From Enterococcaceae bacterium (GTDB lineage: Bacteria > Bacillota > Bacilli > Lactobacillales > Catellicoccaceae): a stretch of DNA of 63,061 bases. The stretch lies in the NCBI GenBank assembly GCA_030150665.1, contig JASLFJ010000029.1, forward strand, positions 1-63,061, written 5' to 3'. Position numbers and translations under genes: made by a program. The notes beneath the pieces are model-generated. The model was not told where the DNA came from, did not search any database, and was given only the letters and a program-made list of their open reading frames with translations. Each line of letters starts with the position of its first letter. Position 1 is the stretch's first letter. Positions 52,744 through 61,957 of the stretch are shown here, piece by piece.

Positions 52744-53064
52744 CTGGTTTTTGGATGGTTCAGTGTACCGACATGTACTACTGAGGACTTAAAAGCAGCA
52801 TTAAAGAAAGATCCAAAATGTGTCTTAATTGACGTAAGAACACCGAGTGAATTTCGTCAAGGTCATATCAGACAAGCAAAAAATGTCCCATTAAATACAC
52901 TAACAGATGATAATGTGCCACAACATCAACCTGTTTATGTCATTTGTCAATCCGGGATGCGCAGTAAAAAAGCCGTACGCCAACTGAAAAAACAAGGTAT
53001 TTCAGCGATTCATGTCAAAGGTGGCATGCATCAATGGAATGGACCGACTCAAGGAGGAAAATAA
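52744..53064 (+). CDS. Single-domain rhodanese with a non-standard start codon
   Basis: A 106-residue frame read (M)VFGWFSVPTCTTEDL, then CVLIDVRTPSEFRQGHI, active-site loop CQSGMRSKKAV and KGGMHQWNGP: a complete rhodanese domain (persulfide on the loop Cys). No ATG, GTG or TTG is in frame before the conserved core. AAAAGGAGG ends 8 nt before CTG at 52744 and 5 nt before ATC at 52741, so initiation at CTG (or ATC) is the best reading. It lies 3 bp before the CoA reductase gene and under the operon promoter. A start-codon mutation or sequencing error is the alternative. Confidence 0.75.
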   Translation: MVFGWFSVPTCTTEDLKAALKKDPKCVLIDVRTPSEFRQGHIRQAKNVPLNTLTDDNVPQHQPVYVICQSGMRSKKAVRQLKKQGISAIHVKGGMHQWNGPTQGGK

Positions 53065-53067
53065 ACA

Positions 53068-54717
53068 ATGAAAATTATTATCGTAGGTGGTGTTGCAGGA
53101 GGTATGTCTGCTGCAACACGATTACGCCGCTTAAATGAAGATGCTGAAATTATTATTTTTGAAAAAGGGCCTTACGTATCCTTTGCCAACTGTGGTCTTC
53201 CTTATTTTGTCTCTGGAGAAATTGATGACCGTGAAAAACTACTGGTGCAAACTCCAGATTCTTTAAAAGCACGCTTTAACTTAGATGTTAAAACAAACCA
53301 TGAAGTACTAGATATTGATCCTGAACAAAAAACAGTGACGGTAACACATAACGGAAAAACATGGGAGGAATCTTATGATGCATTAATCTTATCTCCTGGT
53401 GCAAAACCGTTTGTCCCACCTATTCAAGGATTAGAAGAAGCAATAAATGTTCATACATTAAGAAACGTACCTGATCTTGACCGTATTATGCAGCAGTTAA
53501 CCCCTGCAACGAAAAAAGCAGTCGTGATTGGTGCAGGATTTATCGGTATTGAAATGGCAGAAAATCTAGCTCATCGCGGTTTATCAGTAACTATTGTAGA
53601 AAAAGCACCGCATGTGCTACCACCTTTAGATGAAGAAATGGCTGCATTTATTGAACAAGAACTCACACAACACGGAGTTTCTGTCATCTGTTCTCAATCC
53701 GCAGTAGCCTTTCATGATCAAGGATCAACAATTGAGTTAGAAGATGGGTCTCAATTAGAAGCCGATCTTATTATCTTATCGGTAGGTGTTACTCCAGAAA
53801 ATGAACTGGCATTAAAAGCAGGGCTAAAAACAGGGCTTCGCGGAGGTATTTGTGTTGATGAGCATTACCAAACAAGTCATAAAGATATTTATGCAGTAGG
53901 AGATGCGATTATTGTAAAACAACAAATTACAGGAGAAGATGCACTTATCGCACTTGCATCTCCAGCAAACCGTCAAGGTCGCCAAGTGGCTGACGTTATT
54001 TCTGGAATGGATCGTAAAAATAAAGGAAGTATCGGAACAGCTATAGTCCGTGCCTTTAACCTTACGGCAGCTTCTACAGGACTTAGTGAACGTGCAGCGC
54101 GTCTTTCTGGATTAACACCATCAGTTGTACATATTAGCGGTAAAGATCACGCTGGATATTATCCAGGAGCACAAGATTTACTATTAAAACTTATCTTTAA
54201 TAAAGAAACAGGAGCAATTTACGGCGCACAAGGAATCGGAGCTCAAGGAGTAGATAAACGTATCGATATTTTAGCTACAGCGATTAAAGCAGGACTTACT
54301 GTTCAAGATTTACCAGAGTTAGAATTCTCTTATGCACCACCCTTTGGTGCCGCAAAAGATCCTGTCAATATTTTAGGCTATGCAGCGCTGAACTTAATGG
54401 AAGGGATTAGCGAAAATATTCAGTGGTATGAACTCAATGATTATATAGCACAAGGACGTCACATTTTAGATGTTCGTGATGAACGAGAACTTATTGAAGG
54501 TCGCTTTAAAGATTCTATAAATATCCCATTAAATCAACTTAGAGATCGTCTTCATGAGCTTGATCCAAAACAACCCTATATCGTTAGCTGTCGTAGTGGA
54601 TTACGCAGTTACGTTGCAGAACGTATTTTAAAACAACACGGATTTGACGTGTTGAACTTAGATGGTGCCTTCCATCTTTATTCAACGGTTCGACCAGAGG
54701 AGTGTGTCTATGAATAA
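53068..54717 (+). CDS. CoA-disulfide/CoA-persulfide reductase with C-terminal rhodanese domain
   Basis: A 549-residue flavoprotein. FAD motif VGGVAGGMSAATRLRRL is at the N-terminus, redox-active Cys42 in SFANCGLPYF, NAD(P) motif VVIGAGFIGIEMAENL near 150, a dimerisation domain to about 445, then rhodanese (about 455-549, loop CRSGLRSY). This CoADR-RHD architecture reduces CoA-disulfide or CoA-persulfide, and the enterococcal homologue belongs to a CstR-regulated operon handling reactive sulfur. AAGGAGG lies 8 nt upstream of ATG. Flanked by one rhodanese on each side. Confidence 0.93.
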   Translation: MKIIIVGGVAGGMSAATRLRRLNEDAEIIIFEKGPYVSFANCGLPYFVSGEIDDREKLLVQTPDSLKARFNLDVKTNHEVLDIDPEQKTVTVTHNGKTWEESYDALILSPGAKPFVPPIQGLEEAINVHTLRNVPDLDRIMQQLTPATKKAVVIGAGFIGIEMAENLAHRGLSVTIVEKAPHVLPPLDEEMAAFIEQELTQHGVSVICSQSAVAFHDQGSTIELEDGSQLEADLIILSVGVTPENELALKAGLKTGLRGGICVDEHYQTSHKDIYAVGDAIIVKQQITGEDALIALASPANRQGRQVADVISGMDRKNKGSIGTAIVRAFNLTAASTGLSERAARLSGLTPSVVHISGKDHAGYYPGAQDLLLKLIFNKETGAIYGAQGIGAQGVDKRIDILATAIKAGLTVQDLPELEFSYAPPFGAAKDPVNILGYAALNLMEGISENIQWYELNDYIAQGRHILDVRDERELIEGRFKDSINIPLNQLRDRLHELDPKQPYIVSCRSGLRSYVAERILKQHGFDVLNLDGAFHLYSTVRPEECVYE

Positions 54718-55009
54718 TATTTCCAATGAAACTTTATATCAAAAATTACCTTTACCTGATACTGCTGTCTTGCTTGATGTTCGTGAAATAGATGAATACC
54801 AAGAAGGCCATATTCCAGAAGCCATCAATATACCCTTAAGTACATTGACAGAAACATATCAACAGCTAGATCCAAAAAAGACTTATTATATCATCTGTCT
54901 TTCAGGCATGCGCTCATTAAATGCCAGTCAATGGCTTGTAGAACATGGATTTCAAGATGTCTATAATGTCACAGGAGGCATGAGTCAGTGGAAGGGTCCT
55001 ATCGAATAA
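54710..55009 (+). CDS. Single-domain rhodanese
   Basis: A 99-residue rhodanese: VLLDVREIDEYQEGHIPEAINIPL and active loop CLSGMRSLNA, ending GGMSQWKGP. AGGAG at 7 nt supports ATG 54710, which overlaps the reductase stop by 8 bp; a longer open frame from 54662 lies within the reductase gene. Last gene of the operon, before a strong terminator. It is not a copy of the first rhodanese, since flanks and loop residues differ. Confidence 0.92.
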   Translation: MNNISNETLYQKLPLPDTAVLLDVREIDEYQEGHIPEAINIPLSTLTETYQQLDPKKTYYIICLSGMRSLNASQWLVEHGFQDVYNVTGGMSQWKGPIE

Positions 55010-55047
55010 AAAAATACGCTTTGACGTTTGTCAAGGCGTATTTTTTT
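55008..55047 (+). terminator. Terminator of the reactive-sulfur operon
   Basis: AAATACGCTTTGAC / GTCAAGGCGTATTT around GTTT with a run of seven T after it. Confidence 0.9.
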
Positions 55048-55266
55048 GAGATAAACTATTTTAACACAAAAAAATCATCAATATATTAAACTCAATATTT
55101 CAATGATGATCACAAACAACTTGCCTCACCATAAAAAGAGCTCATCTAAAACCTTTATCTTGTTCATTTCGATGGTATTTTAAACGGTAAAAAGAGGCAA
55201 ACCATGGTTTTAAATGATGAATCATTCCAGGGTACTTATCATGTTGAAGCACTAACATATAGTTGA

Positions 55267-55301
55267 TAAAAAATCTATAGGCTGAGCCTATAGATTTTTT
55301 T
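55267..55301 (-). terminator. Terminator after the P-type ATPase gene
   Basis: AAATCTATAGGCT / AGCCTATAGATTT with almost no loop beyond the central GAGC region, flanked by A- and T-runs. The ATPase stop (55300) abuts it. Confidence 0.85.
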
Positions 55302-57954
55302 ATTTAAGAAACATACGCTGTCCCCATTTAATCAGTTCTACAATAGGAATAATACTAAATGAAGCTAAAGCTACAATCAGCCACTGATGCGTATCTAAAT
55401 GAGCGACTGAAAAAATATCATTGAGTCCAGGAACAACAACCGTAGCTGCTAATAAAACAAAAGAAAGGAAAATAGCCCCATTAAACCATTTATTTTCAAA
55501 TGTCTTACGTGTCAAAATAGACTGATGTACGGATTTGACATTAAATGCATGAAACAGTTGTAATAACCCAAGTGTCACATAAGCCATAGTTAACGCATCT
55601 GCATGAATAGCTTCATAAGTCTCATGAACGGGCCAAATAATCGCTGAAGCATACACCCCTAAAGTAATGGCAGCTTCTAAAACCCCTTGATAGATAATAC
55701 TACTTCGCACACCCCCTGATAAAAAGTTACTTGATTTTCCTCGAGGAGGCTGCTCCATAATCTGATCACCAGCTGGATCAACCCCTAAGGCAATGGCAGG
55801 AAAGGTATCTGTAACAACATTAATCCATAATAGATGAATCGGGAGTAACGTATCCCAATGAAATAGTGTCGCTAAAAAGACAGTAAGCACCTCTCCTAAG
55901 TTAGCAGACAGTAAATACTGTACTGTTTTTTGGATATTACTAAAGACTTTACGTCCTTCTTTCACCGCAACAATAATCGTTGAAAAATTATCATCAGCAA
56001 GCACCATATCACTTGCGCTTTTAGAAACTTCAGTCCCTGTAATCCCCATACCAATACCAATATCTGCTGCTTTAAGCGCTGGAGCATCATTTACCCCATC
56101 ACCAGTCATTGCAACAATTTTATGTTGATCTTGCCACGCCTTAACAATCCGTACTTTATGTGCTGGAGAAACCCGTGCATATACAGAATACTCTGTGACG
56201 CATTGATCAAAGGCTTGATCAGAAAGCTGATCTAACTGTGCTCCTGTAATCACGCCTTCTTCTTGTTGATCTTTTGATAAAATATGAAGACGCATCGCAA
56301 TCGTCCGTGCTGTAACAGGATGATCTCCTGTAATCATAATAGGTCTAATCCCAGCCGCTTTTGCCTCTAATACAGCCGCTTTCGCCTCTTCTCTTTCTGG
56401 ATCAATCATTCCTGCAAATCCGACAAAAATAAGCCCTTTTTCTACATCTGAAAGTGTCTCAGGCAATTTATCGACATATTGATAAGCCGCAGCAAGTACG
56501 CGAAATGCTTGTTGGGCCCACGATGCATTTAGTGTTTCAAACTCTTCACGCAGTGCACCTGTCATCGGAACTATGTCTCCGTGACTGTTAAGCGTCCATT
56601 GACATAAATCAAGCAACACATCTGGTGCTCCTTTTGTTGCGACTAAATACCCTTGATCTTGTGTTTGATGAACCGTAGTCATTCGTTTTCTATCTGAATC
56701 AAAAGGAATCTCTGCAATACGAGGATAGGCTTTATCGAGTGCTTTTACCTCATCATTGTATTGACTGACATATTTATAAAATGCTGTTTCTGTTGGATCT
56801 CCTAAAAAATCCCCGGTATCATCTTGCTTTGTATCATTACATAATAAAAACAACGTATAAAACGGTGGATGCATAGAAAATAAGGACACATCATCCTGAT
56901 GATCACAGCGATAAAGTGCTTCAATAGTCATTTCATTCATCGTTAATGTTCCTGTTTTATCCGAACAAATAATTTCAGTACTGCCTAATGTTTCTACAGC
57001 GGGTAATTTTCGAATAATCGCATGACGCTGTGCCATTTTTTGTGTACCTAACGCTAAAATAATCGTGACAATCGCAGGAAGTCCTTCAGGAATCGCTGCA
57101 ACGGCTAAAGAGACAGCCGTCAGTAACATCTCAATCCATGATTTTTGTCCAGATAACCACCCAATGAAAAACATAATGACACAGATGACTAAAATGACAC
57201 CTGTTAATGTTTTTCCTAAATGATTTAAATTTTGTTTTAGCGGAGTCTCATTTTCCTTCGTATCACTTAATAATGCTGCAATATGCCCTACTTCTGTATC
57301 CATTCCCGTAGCAACAACGTATCCTGTCGCCCGGCCATAAGTAATACTGCTGTTCATATAAAGCATATTTAGCCGATCTCCAATCGGTGTATCTGGACTT
57401 AGCTGAGCGGTTATCTCTTTTTCAACAGGCACTGATTCTCCGGTAAGTCCTGATTCTTCTACCTTTAATGAAGCCGCAGTGATCAGACGAATATCTGCAG
57501 GTACAATATCTCCTGCTTCTAAAAAGACGAAATCTCCAGGAACAAGGGTTCGACTGTCAATTTCTAAAATATCCCCACCTCGTTTTACTCGTGCTTTAGG
57601 AGAGGACATATCTTTAAGCGCATCAATCGCTTGTTCTGCTTTAGATTCTTGAAACACACCAAAAATAGCCATCAAAAACACAACACAAAGAATCATAATC
57701 GCTTCTGTTTTATCTCCCATAAAAAAAGAGAGCAGGGCCGCTACCATTAACACTAAAATCATAACATCTTTAAATTGATTGAATAAACGCTGCCACCAGG
57801 TGACCTTTTTACTAGCCACTAATTCATTTAATCCGTACTGCGCATAACGCTGTTCAACTTCTTGTTGTGTTAATCCAGACTCACGTGTCTTTAACCGTTC
57901 AGTTACTTCTGATAATGATAACGTATACCACTGATGATTTGTCTTTTGTTTCAT
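55300..57954 (-). CDS. P-type cation ATPase (MgtA/YoaB-like, probable Mn2+/Ca2+ exporter)
   Basis: An 884-residue P2-type ATPase: actuator TGES, phosphorylation site SDKTGTLT, hinge TGDGVNDAPAL. Ten membrane helices include AAIPEGLPAIV (TM4) and NVVTDTFPAIALGV (TM6). Sequence and control resemble pneumococcal MgtA and lactococcal YoaB, which export manganese (and calcium) under a Mn riboswitch. ATG at 57954 has AAAGGAGG at 7 nt; the open frame to 58005 runs through the riboswitch terminator and is not used. Metal is inferred from the riboswitch. Confidence 0.9.
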   Translation of the reverse strand: MKQKTNHQWYTLSLSEVTERLKTRESGLTQQEVEQRYAQYGLNELVASKKVTWWQRLFNQFKDVMILVLMVAALLSFFMGDKTEAIMILCVVFLMAIFGVFQESKAEQAIDALKDMSSPKARVKRGGDILEIDSRTLVPGDFVFLEAGDIVPADIRLITAASLKVEESGLTGESVPVEKEITAQLSPDTPIGDRLNMLYMNSSITYGRATGYVVATGMDTEVGHIAALLSDTKENETPLKQNLNHLGKTLTGVILVICVIMFFIGWLSGQKSWIEMLLTAVSLAVAAIPEGLPAIVTIILALGTQKMAQRHAIIRKLPAVETLGSTEIICSDKTGTLTMNEMTIEALYRCDHQDDVSLFSMHPPFYTLFLLCNDTKQDDTGDFLGDPTETAFYKYVSQYNDEVKALDKAYPRIAEIPFDSDRKRMTTVHQTQDQGYLVATKGAPDVLLDLCQWTLNSHGDIVPMTGALREEFETLNASWAQQAFRVLAAAYQYVDKLPETLSDVEKGLIFVGFAGMIDPEREEAKAAVLEAKAAGIRPIMITGDHPVTARTIAMRLHILSKDQQEEGVITGAQLDQLSDQAFDQCVTEYSVYARVSPAHKVRIVKAWQDQHKIVAMTGDGVNDAPALKAADIGIGMGITGTEVSKSASDMVLADDNFSTIIVAVKEGRKVFSNIQKTVQYLLSANLGEVLTVFLATLFHWDTLLPIHLLWINVVTDTFPAIALGVDPAGDQIMEQPPRGKSSNFLSGGVRSSIIYQGVLEAAITLGVYASAIIWPVHETYEAIHADALTMAYVTLGLLQLFHAFNVKSVHQSILTRKTFENKWFNGAIFLSFVLLAATVVVPGLNDIFSVAHLDTHQWLIVALASFSIIPIVELIKWGQRMFLK

Positions 57955-57973
57955 CTTACTTCCTCCTTTGTAT

Positions 57974-58107
57974 AAAAAAAGAGACTTATGTATGGAAAAC
58001 TCCATACATAAGTCTCACTATTTAAGATAGTACCAGAAAAAAATTTTTTTCGCGTCTGATGATACTATCACAACCTAAGTTGCTAGCTACTCCCCTATGC
58101 ATCTTAC
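57974..58107 (-). promoter_or_regulatory. yybP-ykoY manganese riboswitch with attenuator
   Basis: The minus-strand leader contains GGGGAGTAGC (about 58082-58091), the core ATCATCAGACGCGA and GGTACTATC...TAGTGAGACTTATG, the yybP-ykoY landmarks. A 16-bp terminator stem (57981-57996 with 58001-58016) and seven T follow, ending just before the ribosome binding site. P1 ATGCATA/TATGTAT uses part of the terminator arm, so metal binding should disrupt termination and turn the ATPase on. Confidence 0.88.
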
Positions 58108-58113
58108 TCTTTT

Positions 58114-58142
58114 AGTATACGCATTTTCTTCCCAAATAGCAA
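58114..58142 (-). promoter_or_regulatory. Promoter of the manganese riboswitch-ATPase transcript
   Basis: Minus strand TTGCTA (58137-58142), 17-nt spacer, TATACT (58114-58119), immediately after the leuS stop. Confidence 0.75.
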
Positions 58143-58145
58143 TCA

Positions 58146-60572
58146 TTACGCAGGTTTTACAACAATATTCACTAATTTTTTAGGAACAACAATCACTTTC
58201 ACAATCTCAACATCAGTGAGTTGTTCTTTAATTTTTTCATCTTCTAAAGCTTGTGTTTCTAAATATGCTTGATCTGCAGTTACAGGAACTGTTAATTTAC
58301 TGCGTACTTTTCCGTTAATCTGTACAACAATTTCTACTTGATCTTCTTCTAAAGCTGCTGGATCAAAACTTGGCCAAGGAGCATGTGTAATACTTTCTTG
58401 ATGTCCTAATTTTTCCCATAATTCTTCGGCAATATGAGGTGCAACTGGAGCAAGTAGCTGTAAGAATCCTTCTAAATAACCTATATATAACGCATCTGCT
58501 TTATACGCTTCATTGATAAAAATCATCAACTGGGAAATGCCTGTATTAAAACGTAGTGCTTCATAATCTTCGGTAACTTTCTTTACAGTTTGATGATAAA
58601 CTTTTGTCAGTGAATCATCATTAATCGTTGTAATACGATCTCTTAATGCTCCTTTATCATCAACCATCAAGCGCCAAATACGATCTAAAAACTTACGACT
58701 GCCTTCAAGCCCTTGTTCACTCCAAGCAATGGAAGCATCAAGAGGTCCCATAAACATTTCATAAAGACGTAACGTATCTGCTCCGTATTGGTCGACTACA
58801 TCATCAGGATTTACGACATTACCACGAGATTTAGACATTTTCTCATTGTTTTCTCCTAAAATCATTCCCTGATTAAAGAGCTTTTGAAACGGTTCAGGGG
58901 TAGGTACCACTCCGATATCATATAAAAACTTATGCCAAAAACGAGCATATAATAAATGCAGTACCGCATGTTCTGCACCGCCAATATAAATATCTACAGG
59001 CAACCATTCCTCTAATTTTTGATAATCAGCCAGTGCTTTTTGATTATGCGGATCAATAAATCTTAAGAAATACCATGAACTTCCTGCCCACTGTGGCATT
59101 GTATTTGTTTCACGTTTTCCTTTTTTACCAGTTTTTGGATCCACAACATGAACCCACTCTGTTATATTTGCTAAAGGTGACTCACCGGTCCCACTAGGTT
59201 GAATCTCATCAGTTTTTGGTAACACAACAGGAAGCTCTTCTTCAGAAACCGCTGTTGTTGTCCCATCTTCCCAGTGAATCACAGGAATCGGCTCTCCCCA
59301 GTAGCGCTGACGAGAAAATAACCAGTCCCGTAAGCGGTACGTCACTTCAGCATATCCTGCATCATGAGCTTCTAACCACTCAATCATTTTTTGACTAGCT
59401 TCTTCTTGATATAAGCCATCTAAAAAGTCAGAAGCCATATGAGGTCCGTCTTCAGTATAAGCACGTAGTTCAATATCACTACCTTCAATAACTGGTCTGA
59501 TCAATAGATGATGTTTTTTCGCAAACTCATAGTCTCGCTCATCATGTGCAGGAACTGCCATCACTGCCCCTGTTCCGTAGCTGCCTAACACATAATCAGC
59601 CACCCAAATCGGAACTTCAGCACCTGTTACAGGATGAACTGCATAGGCTCCTGTAAAGATACCTGTTTTTTCTTTAGCAAGTTCTGTACGGTCAAAATCA
59701 GACTTCTTAGCAGCGGCTTCTTGATAAGCTTCAACAGCTTCTTTTTGTTCTGGAGTCACAATATCTTGAACTAACGAAAGCTCAGGTGCACAAACAACAT
59801 AAGTAACACCAAATAATGTATCTGGACGTGTTGTAAATACTTCAATGACTTGATCTTCATGACCGGCTACTTTAAATTGAACGCGCGCTCCTTCAGAGCG
59901 TCCAATCCAATTACGCTGCATTTCTTTAATATTTTCTGGCCAATCAACAAGATCTAAATCTTCTAATAATCGATCAGCATAATCTGTAATTTTTAACATC
60001 CACTGTTTCATCGGCACGCGATATACAGGATGATCTCCTCGCTCTGATTTACCATCAATCACTTCTTCATTAGCTAATACGGTTCCTAATGCTGGACACC
60101 AGTTTACAGGGACTTCCGCTTCATAGGCAAGCCCTCGTTTAAAGAGCTGAACAAAAATCCACTGTGTCCAATGATAATACTCTGGATCTGTTGTGTTAAT
60201 CTCACGGTCCCAATCATAACTAAATCCAAGCGCATTTAATTGCTTACGAAATACTTCGATATTTTGTTCTGTAAAAATAGCAGGATCATTACCTGTATCC
60301 AGTGCATATTGTTCTGCAGGAAGACCAAACGCATCCCATCCCATCGGATGTAATACGTTATATCCTTGCGCCCGCTTCATACGTGCTAAAATATCTGTTG
60401 CTGTATAGCCTTCAGGATGCCCTACATGAAGCCCTTGTCCAGAGGGATAAGGAAACATATCAAGCGCATAAAAATAAGGCTTATCGGGATCTTCTGTTGT
60501 TTTAAATGTATGATGATTTTTCCAATAATCTTGCCATTTTTTTTCAATAGATTGATGATCATAATGCATCAT
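58146..60572 (-). CDS. leuS: Leucyl-tRNA synthetase
   Basis: An 808-residue class I synthetase: PSGQGLHVGHPEGYTATDI (HIGH-type), the CP1 editing domain with FTTRPDTLFGVTYVV and AVMAVPAHDERD, and MSKSRGNVVNPDD (KMSKS). Charges tRNA-Leu. ATG at 60572 has AAGGAG at 7 nt; a GTG two codons earlier is too close. Begins 19 bp after the lipoprotein gene, so leuS likely shares its transcript; no T-box is seen upstream. Confidence 0.97.
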   Translation of the reverse strand: MMHYDHQSIEKKWQDYWKNHHTFKTTEDPDKPYFYALDMFPYPSGQGLHVGHPEGYTATDILARMKRAQGYNVLHPMGWDAFGLPAEQYALDTGNDPAIFTEQNIEVFRKQLNALGFSYDWDREINTTDPEYYHWTQWIFVQLFKRGLAYEAEVPVNWCPALGTVLANEEVIDGKSERGDHPVYRVPMKQWMLKITDYADRLLEDLDLVDWPENIKEMQRNWIGRSEGARVQFKVAGHEDQVIEVFTTRPDTLFGVTYVVCAPELSLVQDIVTPEQKEAVEAYQEAAAKKSDFDRTELAKEKTGIFTGAYAVHPVTGAEVPIWVADYVLGSYGTGAVMAVPAHDERDYEFAKKHHLLIRPVIEGSDIELRAYTEDGPHMASDFLDGLYQEEASQKMIEWLEAHDAGYAEVTYRLRDWLFSRQRYWGEPIPVIHWEDGTTTAVSEEELPVVLPKTDEIQPSGTGESPLANITEWVHVVDPKTGKKGKRETNTMPQWAGSSWYFLRFIDPHNQKALADYQKLEEWLPVDIYIGGAEHAVLHLLYARFWHKFLYDIGVVPTPEPFQKLFNQGMILGENNEKMSKSRGNVVNPDDVVDQYGADTLRLYEMFMGPLDASIAWSEQGLEGSRKFLDRIWRLMVDDKGALRDRITTINDDSLTKVYHQTVKKVTEDYEALRFNTGISQLMIFINEAYKADALYIGYLEGFLQLLAPVAPHIAEELWEKLGHQESITHAPWPSFDPAALEEDQVEIVVQINGKVRSKLTVPVTADQAYLETQALEDEKIKEQLTDVEIVKVIVVPKKLVNIVVKPA

Positions 60573-60590
60573 AAACACACTCCTTTAAAT

Positions 60591-61034
60591 TTATAATATA
60601 TCAATATGAATGGATTGACACCACTGATCTTGATCTGTATGTAAAAACAAGCTTAACTGATATGTACTCACTTCTTTATTGATCTTTGGCTGTTTTAATG
60701 ATAAGGTAACTGTCTCTTTTTCTGGAATCAAAATAAGATGTCCTTGCTCAGATAACGTTTCTGCTTCATACCATTGATCTTGATCTTTAATTTTATAATG
60801 CCATATTCTTTGTGCACTATCTTCCCATATAGGATCAGGATTTTTATTAGTTAATGTAATCAATACTTCATCTTCATTAAGTATAACCTCATCAATATCT
60901 AGCTTTTGTATCTGTTCAGGCATCACTTTACATAAATTATCGATTTCCTGTTGGGTTTTAAAAGAAGCATTACCACAACTGGATAAAAGTAGTAAGGAAA
61001 CAATAAATACCGGAATAAAATGACTAAACTTCAT
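60591..61034 (-). CDS. Predicted lipoprotein of unknown function
   Basis: About 147 residues. A signal peptide ends at the lipobox LLSSC-GN, so the mature protein should be lipid-anchored outside the membrane. The remainder is beta-rich (DEVLITLTNKNPDPIWE, ETVTLSLKQPK) and carries two further Cys. No family recognised. ATG at 61046 is fused to GGAG; ATG at 61034 is the better placed. It overlaps the preceding gene by 11 bp and precedes leuS closely. Confidence 0.7.
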   Translation of the reverse strand: MKFSHFIPVFIVSLLLLSSCGNASFKTQQEIDNLCKVMPEQIQKLDIDEVILNEDEVLITLTNKNPDPIWEDSAQRIWHYKIKDQDQWYEAETLSEQGHLILIPEKETVTLSLKQPKINKEVSTYQLSLFLHTDQDQWCQSIHIDIL

Positions 61035-61944
61035 TAACAGACTCATCTCCTACAGGAAGAGGTGGTGTTTCATACATAAAAAACCACTGGCGCAATGTTG
61101 GATAAGTTAATAATAGATCAAAAAAGCTCAGCTGATCGTCTGAATGAAACGTAAGTTCAAAAATTGCTCTTTGATCTTCTTGATGATTAATCTGAATATA
61201 TAATGTTCCTTGTTCTAAACAGACATAATAATGATGATGATCTTCTTGCATTAAAATCGGTAAATCTCCATCATAAAGCGCCAGTAATAACGCATTAAGA
61301 TCTTCCTCAATAGAAAGCATGCTGCGTTTTGTGATTGCTTGATCATCATGATTTAATACTCCTAGGTGAACTGTATAGTCAAGCAACTGATATCCTGTAT
61401 TAAGACGCTCTATAAATATCATAAGTAAAGATAAATATTCATGCATGGATTCTAATTGCACTGATTGATAAAAAAAATCTTCATGTATTAACACAATATT
61501 ACTGTGTAGCATAATACTACAAAACACTTGGTCCTCAAATAATAAACGGATTTTCCGTTCTTCTAAATGATAAACCACTTGAATTTTAGCAAGAATAACT
61601 CCTTCTTGTTCTAAACAAATCCATTGTTTTTTTGAAGTCACTTGCCAGTTGTGACTGCGCGGACTCATTCCTTTATGTGCTGCTGCTGTGACAAATTCAG
61701 AGGCAAAATAAGTTAAGCGAAATAAATCTGAAGCATCTTCTTGAAAAATAGAATCTGTTAATAATCCAACAAAAGTATCAATTGCTTTAGAAAATGCCCC
61801 TTCTTGGCACAAAACAGATTGATACATCATCTGTCTTTGACGATAAGACGTATGTTCTTGAATATGTTTTTGTGTCTCGTTTAAAATATCGGCGCCTTGA
61901 TTAAATAACTGCTGAAACTCCGTCAATTGCTGTAAAATACTCAT
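61024..61944 (-). CDS. Uncharacterised protein, operon partner of the lipoprotein
   Basis: About 306 residues, no signal or membrane helix visible. Starts MSILQQLTEFQQLFNQG and has a helical N-terminal half and a beta-rich C-terminal half (YYVCLEQGTLYIQINH). Family not recognised. The open frame extends to 62025, but ATG at 61944 has AAAGGAG at 8 nt. It lies 13 bp after the upstream gene and overlaps the lipoprotein gene. Confidence 0.75.
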   Translation of the reverse strand: MSILQQLTEFQQLFNQGADILNETQKHIQEHTSYRQRQMMYQSVLCQEGAFSKAIDTFVGLLTDSIFQEDASDLFRLTYFASEFVTAAAHKGMSPRSHNWQVTSKKQWICLEQEGVILAKIQVVYHLEERKIRLLFEDQVFCSIMLHSNIVLIHEDFFYQSVQLESMHEYLSLLMIFIERLNTGYQLLDYTVHLGVLNHDDQAITKRSMLSIEEDLNALLLALYDGDLPILMQEDHHHYYVCLEQGTLYIQINHQEDQRAIFELTFHSDDQLSFFDLLLTYPTLRQWFFMYETPPLPVGDESVNEV

Positions 61945-61957
61945 AATATAGGCTCCT

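Noticed and set aside
57955..58005. Upstream extension of the P-type ATPase to 58005
   Set aside because: It would be translated through the riboswitch terminator, and ATG 57954 has a strong ribosome binding site.
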